Assembly (NCBI GenBank): GCA_021464415.1
Contig: JAKCWG010000843.1
Span: 62,001 to 126,000 of the forward strand
Reading direction: 5' to 3'
Length of the DNA stretch: 64,000 nt
Origin: Lonicera japonica
Taxonomy: Eukaryota; Streptophyta; Magnoliopsida; Dipsacales; Caprifoliaceae
This document shows, piece by piece, positions 1 to 11,034 of this stretch. The position numbers and the translations under genes were made by a program. Numbering within the stretch: position 1 is the first letter of the stretch; every line of letters begins with the position of its first letter. The notes below the pieces were generated by a model that had not been told where the DNA came from, made no database searches, and was given only the letters and a program-made list of their open reading frames with translations.

Positions 1-500
1 CTGAGTTTGGACCTGAGGTCATTGACTAGGTATTGGAGGATTTTTACTTGCAAATCAAGATAGGCAACTTTATGGATTAACTCAGTATTTCTACGGTCAA
101 GACTTGCAAGGACAGTTTTATTAGTTATCTCCAATCTTCTTACAGCACAGCTCAACTTCGATTCATCTTCTTCAGCTCGTGGTGTTGGTGCCTCGGATTT
201 AGGCTTACAGCTTTTGGGACCACCATCAGCTTGGGTTTTCAGCTCTAGGGCTTGGTCGGTGAGGTAACTGACTTGGCTTAGTTGAAGGTCAATGTCCTCA
301 TATAGCATCAACTGATCAGTCGTAATTTTATCAGCTAACTCCGAACGTATATCATCATCCATTCTTCTAGATCCCGCAAGACCCCGCCTATATTGCCGAG
401 ACGAGGAGTCAATTACAACAGATTTACCCTTACTACTACTGCTTCCAGGTCTCGAATCACTTATTAGAACATCCCCCACTGGACTTTTTGGTGCCTTCTC
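1..500 (-). CDS. Copy 1, last visible exon (open at left edge)
   Basis: Minus-strand exon of at least 500 bp. A pyrimidine-rich tract and a CAG acceptor at 501-503 precede GAG AAG GCA CCA, and the frame stays open for 166 codons to base 1. The N-terminal third is Ser- and Arg-rich (a Ser-Ser-Ser-Ser run, then R-R-G-L and R-R-M-D-D-D). The middle and C-terminal parts are Leu/Val-rich amphipathic segments that look like coiled coil. The stretch S-C-A-V-R-R-L-E-I-T-N matches non-coding remnants downstream of the stops of copies 4 and 5 (about 17670 and 38635). The terminal N-D-L-R-S resembles the D-L-R-S near the C-terminus of copy 4. There is no stop in view. Confidence 0.6.
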
Positions 501-3500
501 CTGAAAGGATAAAGAGGAGCCAAGTAAAAAAACAAAAAACAAAAAGTGCACACAACAAATACTAGTGAAATTTTTCTTTCCTCTTCTATATATCCAAAAG
601 AATCTCAACAAACAACTTTCTTGGTTGGATTGTTTTATGCGCAGAGTGTAGTAGCCATTTTGTCATTCATCAATCTATCTCATTAAGTTATTAGCTTCCT
701 TACTTTTGAGCACCAGACCTGGTGTACTTTGAAACAAACAGAAGTCTACAAATGAACATTCAAATGTGTCCAACAACTTGTTCTAGAGCAATTGTATTTC
801 ACTTTTTCCACTAAAGCTGCAAACCCATCTCTCCCCCTAAGCTTTTGTTCTCCATGTAGTTCTCCATGTAAAAACAATTCAAAGGAACCCAATTCTTTCC
901 TGTGTAAACCAAAACCAGCACACCTTAAGGGAATGAATTGGGAAAGTTGGGTAAGGTGCATTTGAACAGAACCAAATAGCTAACAAGAGCGAGAGGGAGA
1001 GAGAGAAAGAGATTTCACGGGACATCAACAAACGTCAACAAATACCCAAACAGTACTCCTTTTTGAACAAACAAATAACCATCTCAGAGAAGAGGGGGGA
1101 TTTTGTAACGAAGACTAGCTTACCAAAGCCACTGGTGACATTTTGACCTAATCCTTTGAATTTTTGACTACACCTAGTTCTTCATTTTCACAAATGTCCG
1201 TTTGTTGTTTGTATGTATATATGTCAGCATTTAAGTAAACTTTGCAAAAGGATAATGAGAGATATATAGCATGCATTTCAAGTAGGGAACGGTTTATCTT
1301 ACAGATTGGGTGATTTGAGGGATCAAATGGATGCATTTTTTGATGAAATTTGGTGGAGATGAGCCCTCAAATCACCCAATCCTTACCAATCGGTTCTTAA
1401 GACCTTACTGGAATAGAGGAGTAGGAGGAGTAGTAGTAGTACTAGTACTAGTAGTACCTCCGGCATGTCTTCATCTTTAGGTGCTATTTCAAGTGTAGGA
1501 CTTAACCTTCCAGGATCACAACGATTCAGATGAGGGGTACTAAACTGCCAAATCAGAACACATTACAAGGACCCACCCAATAGGCAGCTTAATAAATTAA
1601 GTCATTCTATAGGTAGCACTTAGCAGCTTAATAATTAATTTGCTCAACTTATTTCACTCATTTGCTAACTTTTTAGTATATTTTTTCTGCCGGTTTAGAA
1701 ATTGGATATATGGAAAGGGAAAGCAAGTACAAATATGTGTGAGCTGGGCAATTGTATGAGCTATAGCAACATGATGCTGCCAAGAATAAGGTAAGGAACC
1801 AATCAGATAAAACATAAGCAGTAGACAATAACAAATTATAGAACAGATAGTGGTACGATTTGAAGAGTAACTTAACTGGTAACGATGATGGGGATCCAGA
1901 TCGAGATCTACGATCATCAATTTGGGATCTGATGTTATCAATTTGGGACCAGAGGACAGCGATTTGGGAACTGAGCTTATCAACTTCATATTTGATATAT
2001 TCAACTGCACGGGCTCTATTGGATGTTGCGGAGTCAAACTTTGGTTCTTTCTCCTGCTTCTACAAAAAAACAGAACGGTATATTGTCAGCTTCAACATAA
2101 CCCAAGGTTCGGTTGGTTTTCCTTTCCTCCTTAATACATTAGTGCCGAACTCATTTTATAATTTTACTTTTGCACTGCTTGATGATATAACATCATCTGA
2201 AAGAATCACCCAAACAACTTTGAAACAGGAAGTAGTTTACAGATCCTACTCACCAGATATAGAAAGTCAACAATGCAAATGATCGCTTATCTTTTTGTTT
2301 CTTTCAAATTGTGCTACCATTTAATGCACTGAGCAAATTCTCACATTACAATCACTTGGATGAGGAGTGCTTGCAGTCCAGGCCGTCGAAAACTTGTACG
2401 CTAAATTTTCATGATGCTCTAAAAACATTAAGGGTGCATTTGATACACCTGTATCTCATAAAAAACACCCAATAATCCATATTGTTCAACTTATGTGGTG
2501 TTTGATTGCTTCAATTTTCCAAGGAATCAATTTCCATGGCACAATTTATTTTAGGGCAATTTTCTTCTTTTTTCTATCGAATCCAAAAACACATCTCCCA
2601 ACTCAATTTCTTTTTTTCTATGTAAAAACATTGTCCAAGGAACTCAACGCTTTGCAGCGAAAATTAACCAAAACCAAGCACACCTTAACAGAATGAAATA
2701 AAGCGCACTTGATTAGTTAACATCATAACGAATTGAATTCCTTAGAATTGTGTTACATCGAAAAAGACTGTGAAAAACAGAAGTTTAGGGGGAGTGGTTT
2801 ATGGACTCCATGGAATAGAAAATAATTAAGTTACAATAAGCGGAACGAACGAAGAATGTTTCCTTTAAAACCAATGCAATCAAACACAACTAAAGATGGA
2901 AAAAAACGGATATTGGGCATTTCTCATGGAAATGAAGTACAACAAAACACACTTTAGAGCTTTCTAAACAAGCATATAATTGCTTTGCTAGTGTTCGTAG
3001 GTATCAAGTCAATGTGCATGTAACAAGTCTTCGGCACAAAAATAACTGCCTGAAAATATCAATAACATTTCATGAGTTAAGGATAGAAAGCATCTACAAA
3101 GTTACTTCACCAAAACCTAAAATATAACCGGAAAAGATATTTGTGCATATAATGCACCCAAAGGCCCAACTTATAATTAAATACAAACAAAAGAAATGGG
3201 TTAAACTAAAGTTACTAAACACATTAAATCAACCCCAAATTCAGAATATTGTTCAATTCAATGTTGAAATGTAATACCTAAAGGAAGTCACAATATTGAG
3301 AATTGTTCGTCAACATTTAAGCAAATTTTGCAACAAAGATATGAGAGAGAAAAAACTTACAATTCTGCTAGGACCAGCTTTATTGCTTTCTGATTCATCT
3401 GTTACTTTAGTTTCCGAGCAGCCCAAGTTTGGTTCTTTCTCCTGCTGTTACAAGAACAAGGAGCCAAGTGAAGAAAAGTTTTTAGTGCAAAACTTTGCTT

Positions 3501-4830
3501 TTATCCCTATTAATGCATTGGCACATTACAATCTTTATCCTTGATGCTAACAGCATTAAGGGTGTGCTGGATTACACCTATATTCAGCAGAAAATACCCA
3601 AGACTCCATAATTTTCACCTTTTGTGATGTTTGATTGCATATATATTCCATGGTACAGCTTGCTTTAGAGCAATTATTTCTCTCTTCCAACGAATCCAAA
3701 AACCATCTTTCGCGTGAGTTTTTATTTACTATGTAAAAGAATTCCAAGGAACTCAATACCAACAAACTCGTAGTCCACTAATAACGATCTTAAATGCTAC
3801 TCTTCTCAAGCAAAGATAAGATAACGACATAGCAATTATTCCTAATCTATATTATACAAAAAGGCCAAGACCAATCTCAAAAAAAAACTGTACAACGCTG
3901 ATAACCTAATAGAGCAGAGGATAAGATTTCCAGTGAAACAGAATATATTACAACAAAACAAAATCCCCAAACTCAGCATATTGACCCATCCCATCTCAAT
4001 GGAGTTCTAATTTAAATCCTTAGTTATTGACATAGATCAACAAATAAAAAGGAAAGAAGTTCAAATTTTCCAATAATGGAGATGCTCTCTATGTAAGTGA
4101 GTCGAGGACTTTAGTTATTGAATAAATACAGTAAAGTTTGAAACAGAAGCTGCACACATAACTTGAAGATTGAACAAATATCCTCTTTTGTTCTATTTTC
4201 CATTTTTCTAAAGGGTAAATTGCATATCACCAGTCGCATATCAATTGCATATCTATCTATGATCCGCAACAACCCCGAATCTGGTACAACGTATACGTAT
4301 ATTAGCATTTCATAATATCCAAGAAAAAGAAATAATGTACAGTCTGAAGTGAATCGAACCAAAAAAAGGCCTAAAAACCCAAAATCTATTGATGAGATCA
4401 CTCTCATCTCATCTTGTAGAAGCAATTAAGAACCCTAAATAAATGAAGCTAACTAAATCAACTACATTATCCACAAAATTTTCCTAAAAACAACCTAACT
4501 GTGAATTGGGGCAAGAAATGAAAACCTAATGATAATGCCCAGACATAATGTTTCTTCGACATCAAAATGACAACCAAGAACCCCTACATACATAGATTGA
4601 GAAATAATAACAATAACAATAATAATGGAACAAACATTCATCGATGAATACAAATATATAACAAATGAAATCAATAGGAAGATAGGAAAAAACCAGAGAA
4701 ATTACTTTTTCCCGTACGTTCGCCCAAAAACTGAAACCTAAGTTTCGGAATGCATATGTATAGATAGAAATTAAATAGTTGGGAATGTAAATTGAAGGAG
4801 AAATAGAAGTGAGTTGTTACTTACTGCCAT
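1..4830 (-). CDS. Heptad-repeat coiled-coil protein gene, copy 1 (multi-exon, 3' end beyond window)
   Basis: I do not recognise this gene. On the minus strand I can join five exons, all phase 0 and bounded by AG acceptors and GT donors: 4825-4830 (ATG GCA), 3361-3441 (27 codons), 1877-2053 (59 codons), 1458-1544 (29 codons) and 1-500 (open to the window edge, no stop). Three of the exons begin with a Glu-Lys-(Glu/Ala)-Pro motif after a CAG acceptor, suggesting exon duplication. The 59-codon exon has heptads of the form L-S-S-Q-I-A-V, and the last exon contains long amphipathic stretches, so a coiled coil is likely. Paralogous exons on the plus strand at 36770-36853, 16689-17435 and 38060-38410 support the splice sites. 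Exon order and completeness are inferred; small exons may be missing. Confidence 0.6.
760..932. mobile_element. Tourist-like MITE, truncated copy
   Basis: The right part of the family seen at 2432-2685: it shares the CCATGTA-AAAACA-TTC-AAGGAA core and ends in a CACACCTTAA terminus. The left terminal repeat is not found. It lies in an intron of gene copy 1. Confidence 0.45.
1291..1392. mobile_element. Foldback MITE with 18-bp perfect hairpin arms
   Basis: GATTGGGTGATTTGAGGG at 1304-1321 is followed by its perfect inverse at 1364-1381 with a 42-base loop; pairing continues less perfectly outwards. The loop contains GAAATTTGGTGGAGATGA, a motif also inside the foldback at 54086-54419, so the two are related. 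It lies in an intron of gene copy 1. Confidence 0.6.
1458..1544 (-). CDS. Copy 1, exon ending in M-P-E
   Basis: 87-bp minus-strand exon between a TTTGGCAG acceptor and a GTACTA donor that runs into a (GTA/CTA)-rich stretch. It encodes 29 residues containing R-C, S-P-T-L and a D-E-D-M-P-E end. The plus-strand paralogue at 36770-36853 encodes R-C, S-P-S-L and D-D-N-E-M-P-E at the same positions and also runs into a CTAGTAGTAG-like donor region. Conservation of both ends supports a real exon. Confidence 0.6.
1877..2053 (-). CDS. Copy 1, heptad exon (S-Q-I repeats)
   Basis: 177-bp phase-0 exon; acceptor CAG at 2054-2056, donor GTTAAG just 3' on the minus strand. It encodes 59 residues beginning E-K-E-P-K and containing three consecutive heptads with the S-Q-I core (L-S-S-Q-I-A-V, L-W-S-Q-I-D-N, I-R-S-Q-I-D-D), then a basic R-S-R-S-G-S tail. 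Hydrophobic residues fall at a/d spacing, as in a short parallel coiled coil. The donor is non-consensus at +3, so the 3' boundary is less certain than the 5' one. Confidence 0.5.
2432..2685. mobile_element. Tourist-like (PIF/Harbinger-type) MITE
   Basis: 254-bp element with imperfect terminal inverted repeats (GGGTGCATTTGAT at the left, the complement of AGGTGTGCTTGGTT at the right) flanked by TAA direct repeats at 2429-2431 and 2686-2688. Diverged relatives lie at 3560-3763, 760-932 and 22050-22140, and also in the 60.8-61.1 kb gene fragment. It carries no coding capacity. Confidence 0.65.
3361..3441 (-). CDS. Copy 1, short exon starting E-K-E-P-N
   Basis: 81-bp phase-0 exon with a CAG acceptor and a perfect GTAAGT donor (complement of 3355-3360). 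It encodes 27 polar residues that start E-K-E-P-N-L-G. Its first 12 bases match the start of the 177-bp exon at 2053 except for one position, and the preceding intron tails are alike, so the two exons look like duplicates. Confidence 0.5.
3560..3763. mobile_element. Tourist-like MITE, diverged copy
   Basis: It begins TTAAGGGTGTGCTGGATT and follows the same internal order as 2432-2685 (CCAAGACTCCATA, then ATTCCATGG, then ATGTAAAAGAATTCCAAGGAACTC). The right terminus is degenerate. It lies in intron 1 of gene copy 1. Confidence 0.55.
3764..4824 (-). other. Intron 1 of copy 1 (family-specific, repeated at 18.2 and 20.5 kb)
   Basis: AT-rich non-coding sequence. The stretch 3880-4740 recurs in diverged form at 18185-18990 and 20523-21340, always in the same minus-strand orientation upstream of, or in place of, the two-codon start exon. 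No open frame looks real. Confidence 0.55.
4825..4830 (-). CDS. Copy 1, two-codon start exon (ATG GCA)
   Basis: The start codon and one further codon are followed directly by a GTAAGT donor on the minus strand. The same arrangement is found at 19024-19029 in copy 2 (ATG GCA then GTAAGT) and at 14716-14721 in copy 4 (ATG CCG then GTAAGT). The upstream 5' leader is pyrimidine/purine-biased, with GAA and GA repeats at 4846-4934. Confidence 0.55.
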
Positions 4831-4903
4831 TGTTATTAATCTTCTTGAAGAAGAAAAAGAAGAAGAAGAGCTTCAATTCAAACAGTGCCCCTACCCGCCA
4901 AAG

Positions 4904-4910
<7 letters not shown>

Positions 4911-4934
<24 letters not shown>
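4911..4934. repeat. (GA)n microsatellite in 5' leader of copy 1
   Basis: An uninterrupted GA run of about 24 bases directly upstream of the start exon; on the minus (gene) strand it reads CT, a common feature of plant 5' leaders. Confidence 0.8.
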
Positions 4935-6102
4935 AATACTAATTTTAATTAAAGCCTTTTATACAAAAACAAAAACAAATACGTAGATGTATCTGATGAA
5001 TTGATGTTGCATAATCGGTCCGAAGCAATTCGATGGACGGTGCCGTTAATTTGGACGGATGACTGGATGAGTGATGACAAAGAGGGAGTTTATTAATCCG
5101 GGTAATTATTATTTTTTTATTTTTTAAATTAGTTATTAAAAAAAATGAAATCTTTTTTTTGGATTTTTTTTTTCCAAAAATAGGGTCCGAGTACTGTATG
5201 TTGTAAGAGATTTTTAAATGTTGATTACTAATTTTTAACCAAACACGATTTTCTAAAAAACACACTAAAAACTAATTTTTAAAAAGTGAACAAAGCAGTA
5301 CCTAAGTGTCTATTCATGTAATTTTATCTTATTTTATGTTATGTGCTTGTCGGAATTGTATATAAAGGTGAATTATTTATTTCACATTGCATGGCATAAT
5401 AATTATTATCTCGGTGAAATATTAGCAACTCAGCGCGGTTTTGGTGAAATATCACCGATTCAATGAAATACTGACATGGTTTAAAACATCGGCCAAGACC
5501 GATTTGATATGGCCGATACCAAGTAAAAATGGAGCTTGCCGTGATACGATATAAGTAAATGCCAGTATTTCATAAAATCGGTGATATTTCACCGAAGCTA
5601 CACCGAGTAGCCGATATTTTATCGATATTTCACCGAATTGACTCGGTACTATTGAAAAAACAATTGTTGATTTGTTAGACAAAGAAGCCTAGAACTAAAA
5701 GTGACTAAAGTCGCAAAAGAACAATAAACAAAACCGTAGGAGTGTTAAAAAAAAAACCGACTAAAGTCATGAAATTCCTTCTTGGTTTGAATAACTAAAT
5801 AAAGTTGCCTAGTAGACAAAAGACAGACACACTTCCCTTCACTTCTTAATATGCTTCTTACTTATATGTTCCGTCTTCTTCTTTCTACCACTCTTTAATG
5901 AGCTTTTGGTCAAGCCATTCAAGTATGCCTTCTTTTTTCTTCTTTTCAATGTAGGTGTTCTCTACAATATATATACAAATCTAAAAACAAAAATAATATA
6001 TATATATATATATATATATTAAGAGATTTAATGATATACTAGCTTGGAATAATAGGAAAAAAATTTAAAAATAATAATCACAAGTTGCTTGTTTTTTGTA
6101 GA
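4935..6102. other. AT-rich intergenic region with small hairpins
   Basis: No gene is seen. It holds poly-T tracts (5105-5175), a patch with repeated TCGGTGAAATATC-like motifs (5410-5640) including two hairpins, GGTGAAATATCACC at 5443-5456 and CGGTGATATTTCACCG at 5579-5594, and a TA microsatellite at 5998-6020. The part after 5640 may belong to the hAT element that follows. Confidence 0.5.
5998..6020. repeat. (TA)n microsatellite
   Basis: About 23 bases of pure TA alternation. Confidence 0.85.
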
Positions 6103-8720
6103 ATGGCTCCAAAAAATGATTTAGGTTGGAATCATGGGAAATAACTTGTTTAAGGGGATAAAAGAAAAGTGTTGTGTAATTATTATTAGAAAATTGTTTC
6201 TGGTGGTATCACCAGATTCAAAGAATTTAGCATATATACTAGGGAATATTAAAGTATGTCCTTGTGCACCTGAAAAAGTACCAAGTACGATGAGAAACCT
6301 TATAACAAAACTTTTAAAACAAAGAGTTTAGAAAAAAAAGAGATTTGATTTGTACGATGAAGAATTTTATAATATAGATACCAGTGAAAATGATCGTGAT
6401 GAGGATGATATAGAAGGAATTACTCGTCTTAAAAGATTACATCTAAAACAAGAAGTCCAAGAAAGAAAGCATATGGCACACCTAGCAGAAGAAGAAATGA
6501 GATATTATGCTTGAGGATCGTGACCATCTATATATAGGACCAAGTGGCCACAAATGTCAAGAACTTAGTCAGTTAAGGATGGAGTCAATATGTTACAGTT
6601 GGAACTTATGCACACATATTTAGGCCTAACAGAAAACGGTGAAAGGAACATTCTTGGCTAATGGCATAAAGAAAGTAGGGAAGGTCGTAAGCAAATTTTT
6701 TCACTTCAATGCAGTTGATAGTGGACCTTATTATCAAATAATGATTAATATAATTGTTGAGGCTAGTCCTGAGATTAAAAGTCCTTCAGGTTATCAAATT
6801 GGAAGTATGTACTTGGATAAGGAAGTACAAGAAGCTGAGGCTTATATCAACACTCTTAAGGCAAAATAGCTCGAATATGGTTGCATGATCATGTGTGATG
6901 GGTGGAGTTCAAGAACAAAAAATCCCATTATTAACTTTATGATTTATTCAAATTGGAACATGATATATCACACCTCAATAGACACTGTAAGGTTTATTTT
7001 ATGTTGGGTTAATTTCTTCAATAAAAACACACTCTCATTTGTAAATCTTGTTGGGTCGATCATAGTATCCAATGAAAGTCTTGTTACCTGAAGGTTCCAA
7101 GGATCATGAAGTTGATGTTCATTTTATGGTAAACTCGGTAAAGAGTTTGGATTCAATATCTAGGTGGTGATTATTAATCTAGTTTTTTTTTTTTCAAGGA
7201 TTCGATTCCATGGAAGTTCTTATTATAAAAACTGAGTTTTCCATCTTTAATATGGTGGACTTTTACACATTGTACTCAATGTACCTGTTCGACTATAAGT
7301 TGAGGCTTTTCCATGGAAACTGATTCCTTGCTAGTGGACCGGTACACATGACTGTTCTTGGACCGGTCCGGCAGTAAAAGGTGGACCGGTACACAATGTG
7401 CTAATGTTGACCGGTCCAGCAAGGTTTTCTAGCTATTGAATTTTTATCAAAAAATTTGTTCCTTTAAGTTTTGTTTCCTAATTCAAAAAGGAAACTAACT
7501 TTATTTTCTCTTATAAATAAAACCTTTGGCCATAATTCATTAACGCTATTTTGTTATCAAATTTCATACTTTTCAAAGAGCAATTTTCACATCACACCAC
7601 CTATTGTTTTGAATCAAATCTTCATGCCAATTTAATTGTTCTACTCCAAGAACCAAGATCCAAAACCTGTTATTAAAGCATGAGGCTATCAAGAAAATCA
7701 TAGCGAGTCTGAAGCGTGTGATATGCTATGTTCCAAATCGAGATATTCGAGGAGGAAGCTGCTGCACTAGAGGTTACGTCTAGAGTTGTTCTTGAACGAT
7801 TCAAGAATTGTACGTCTAAGTCGGTTAGTGATTAATCGAGTATATACCTTTTGTGATTATTATAATAGAATTATTTGTTGAGGATTAGTCCTGCACTGTA
7901 GGAATACCTTGTTATATCTTGTCTCGATTATCTGTGATTGTTTAGTTAATTTTCTGGGAGCATACTAGACAAGATTAAACAAACTTTCTGAATTAAAATT
8001 GGTAGAATCTTAGGTTTATTTATGCTATATTAATTAAATTATTTATGCTTATAAATCAGAGAATAATATACTTAAGTGAATTCACTCCGCATATGTTCTT
8101 AGTTTTTCAAACACAACTAATAAAATCAAGAATGCCAATTATATCTTTTCATTTATGGATAAAGTAGTGAAATAAGTTGGGAAGAGCAATGTCGTACAAG
8201 TTGTAACTGACAATGAGCCCAACTTCAAAGCAGTTGGCAAGTTATTAATGGATAAGAGAAATCACTTATTTCGGTCTCCTTGTGTTGCTTATTGTTTAGA
8301 TTTAATGCTGGAAGACATAGGTAACATGAAGTCCATTAAATCTACATTAAATGATGCCAAGTTGATCACATATTTCATTTATAATAGTTATAAAGTTGTG
8401 AATCTAATAAAGCAGCATACTAACGATATGATAGAGAATTATTAAGACCAGGCGTTACAAGATTCACAACTAAATTAATTGCCCTTGAAATTAGTCTTAT
8501 ACGGCATCAAATTGAATTAAAGCAAATGTGCACAACAAATAAATGGGTTAAATTCAGTCCCGAAAAGAATCAAAGGGGTGTAGCATCGAACGTCGGTGAT
8601 TTAATTTTAACCGATCTGTTTTGGCAACGTGCCGCTGAAGTTATGTTGTCATGGAACCATTAGTGTCACTTTCGAAGGTGATTGATCAAAATAAAAAGCC
8701 TACAATCGCTGTTATTTAGG
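6103..8720 (+). pseudogene. hAT-family transposase pseudogene (DUF659 type), interrupted
   Basis: Translated fragments resemble plant hAT transposases of the BED zinc finger plus DUF659 type. From 6103: M-A-P-K-N-D-L-G-W-N-H, then a degenerate zinc-finger region ending K-V-C-P-C-A-P-E-K-V. At about 6660-6990: S-K-F-F-H-F-N, the S-P-Y-Y-Q-like G-P-Y-Y-Q-I-M-I, and M-C-D-G-W-S-S-R. The RNase H-like core resumes at about 8132 with V-V-Q-V-V-T-D-N, K-R-N-H-L-F, C-V-A-Y-C-L-D-L-M-L-E-D-I-G and R-P-G-V-T-R-F. Stops and frameshifts separate the blocks, and the C-terminal dimerisation domain is absent after about 8720. A segment of about 1.14 kb interrupts it between about 6988 and 8131. Confidence 0.8.
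6988..8131. mobile_element. ~1.14-kb insertion inside the hAT transposase (possible solo LTR)
   Basis: The transposase similarity stops at T-S-I-D-T-V (about 6985) and resumes at K-N-A-N-Y-I-F (about 8132), so this block is extra. It contains a TATAAATAAAACC-like stretch near 7513 and two copies of a ~50-bp unit with ACCGGT palindromes (7335-7430), but no open frame of note. Size and lack of coding fit a solo LTR; a clean TSD could not be fixed, so the type is unresolved. Confidence 0.4.
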
Positions 8721-8770
8721 CTAAATAATTAGAAATGATAACAGTAAAAGATTTTAGCCTTTTTTGTATG

Positions 8771-9965
8771 GGGTGATTTTATTTCTATCTGCAATTTTTT
8801 TCAATTAATCCATGTTGCATAGTAACGTAATCTGCGAGCGTGGATAGACTTACAAAAATAAATATTGATTTAATTTTTATAAATATGATTTTATTAATAA
8901 TTTAATATTAAAATATTCACTGAATTAATAAGTACACCCACTTTAATTAAGTAAATAAAAATATTACATTCTAAAAAGTTAAAATAAAACTAGGGTCAGT
9001 AAAGGTGAATGGCAAAAAAGCAAACACCCCCTCCGTCATTTCATCTTATAGCTTTTAATTTTCACCCAACAATTTTCAGTACAAACTTTTTTTCGACGGA
9101 ATTTAATCTTCAAGCTACTTTAATGTTTGTAATATTGTAATTGGAATTAAGTTTTTCTACTATTCAATTTTTTTTTATTATACAGATCTTACAATAACAA
9201 TATTTTAATTTTAGATCTGATATTAGATATAAAGTTAGGATCTGATGGGGTTTATAATGTTGTAACTGAAATTAAGTTCTTTTACCAAGCAATTTTCGTA
9301 TTATACAGGTCTTATGAAAACAACATATTAGTTTCAGATCCAATAAGTCAGGCTCTGCTGAAGTTTTAATGTTGTATCCGAAATTAAGTTTTCCTAACAA
9401 ACTTCAAATAAGAATATAATTTCAATTAAGTATAAATTCATAAAGAAAACAAAATTACATTGAACACATTATTAAATGTTTAGTCTTTGTTTCTATTAAA
9501 GGATTGTGTTGGAAATAAATCATGTTCAACACTAATTTATAGTTTTTTCTCAGTTTCCATTAATGCCTCGTTAATCAATTCTATTATAAAATCTTCTTCG
9601 TCTTGCAAAATATTGTTTGACTTTCTTGTTGGCAAAAAATCTTTCATTTTTGTACGCTTAAATTAATATGACTTTAGGGTTTATATTTTCATCTATCAAA
9701 CTACTGATAAGTTAATTTAGTGTTTTTAATAAAATATTTTAAAAAACCTAAAAGGAAAATAGGAAATAAATTAATATGGAGGTAAATTTTGATTAGCAAT
9801 CTAAATTAAAACTCAAAAATATAATTATAAATTCATTTTAATTGGTGGATACACTTCTTACTTTTTGAAAGAGTTATATTGTAAAAGTTTGTAACAAAAT
9901 TCCATAAATTAAGGGTAGATTAATTACAAGAAATTGCTGATATAAATTTCGTGGTTCATCCAACT
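8771..9965. mobile_element. Non-autonomous TIR element, copy A
   Basis: It begins GGGTGATTTTATTTCTATC and follows the same order as 9981-11034 (GTGGATAGACTTACAAA, CCACTTTAATTAAG, AACTAGGGT-AGTAAAGGTGAA, ACAGATCTTA, ACTACTGATAAGTTAAT). Its 3' terminal repeat is eroded (around 9940-9965). It has no credible coding region. Confidence 0.5.
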
Positions 9966-9980
9966 ATTTTTTATCAATTA

Positions 9981-11034
9981 GGTGATTTTATTTCCATCTT
10001 TCAGTTAATCCACGTTTTTAAGTTTATCCATATTACCTATTAAATTAATCCGTAACCGTGGATAGACTTACAAAAAAAAATATTAAGTTAGTTTTTATAA
10101 ATATTATTTTATTAGTAATTTAATATTAAAATATCCATTAAATTAATAAGTATATCCACTTTAATTAAGTAAATAAAAATATTATATTATAAAAAGTTAA
10201 AGTAAAACTAGGGTTAGTAAAGGTGAAAAATGAAAAAAGAAAACAACCTCCTCTGTCACCTCATCTTCTAACTCTCCATTTCCGGCACGAACGTTTGGAT
10301 CTACCATTAGATATTAAGTTAGGTTTTGCTGGAGTTTGTAATATTGTAACCGAAATTAAGTTTTTTTACCAAGCAATTTTCGTATTATACAGATCTTACG
10401 AAGACAACATATTAGTTTCAGATCCAACATTAGATATTAACTCAAGTTCTATTGAAGTTTTAATGCTGCATTCTAAATTAATTTTTTCTACCGTATTTCA
10501 AATAAGAATATAATTTCAAATATAAAAAAAATAAAATTACATGGAACACACAATTGAACGTTCAGTCATTGCTCTATTAAAGGATTGTGAGGGAAATAAA
10601 CCATATTCAACATTAATTCATAGTTTTTTCTAAACTTCCAATGCCGTGTCAATCCATTTTACTGTGGAATTTTCTCCGTGTTGCAAAACATTGTTCAATT
10701 CTCTCGTTGGCAAAAGATCTTTTATTATTATACACTTAAACAAATATGATTTTAGGGTTTATATTTTCATTGATAAAACTACTGATAAGTTAATCTAGTG
10801 TTTTTAATAAAAGATTTTAAAAAACCTTAAAGGAAAATAGGAAATAAATTAATATGGAAGTAAATTTTTATTAGGAATCTAAATTAAAACTCAAAATACA
10901 ATTATAAATTAATTTTAATTGGTGGATATACTTCTTAATTTTTAAAAGGATAATATTGTGAAAGTTTGTACAAAAATTGCATAAATTAAGGATGGATTAG
11001 CTGTAAGAAATCACGGATAAAAATAAAATCACCC
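9981..11034. mobile_element. Non-autonomous TIR element, copy B
   Basis: It begins GGTGATTTTATTTCCATC and ends in ATAAAATCACCC, whose complement reads GGGTGATTTTATTTTTATC, giving about 18-19 bp terminal inverted repeats. It is a head-to-tail neighbour of copy A. The open frame at 10223-10513 resembles no known protein and is matched by a broken frame in copy A, so I do not call it a gene. The superfamily is undetermined because no TSD is clear. Confidence 0.5.

Noticed and set aside
10223..10513. 96-codon plus-strand gene
   Set aside because: Inside TIR element copy B; the homologous frame in copy A is broken and no domain is visible.
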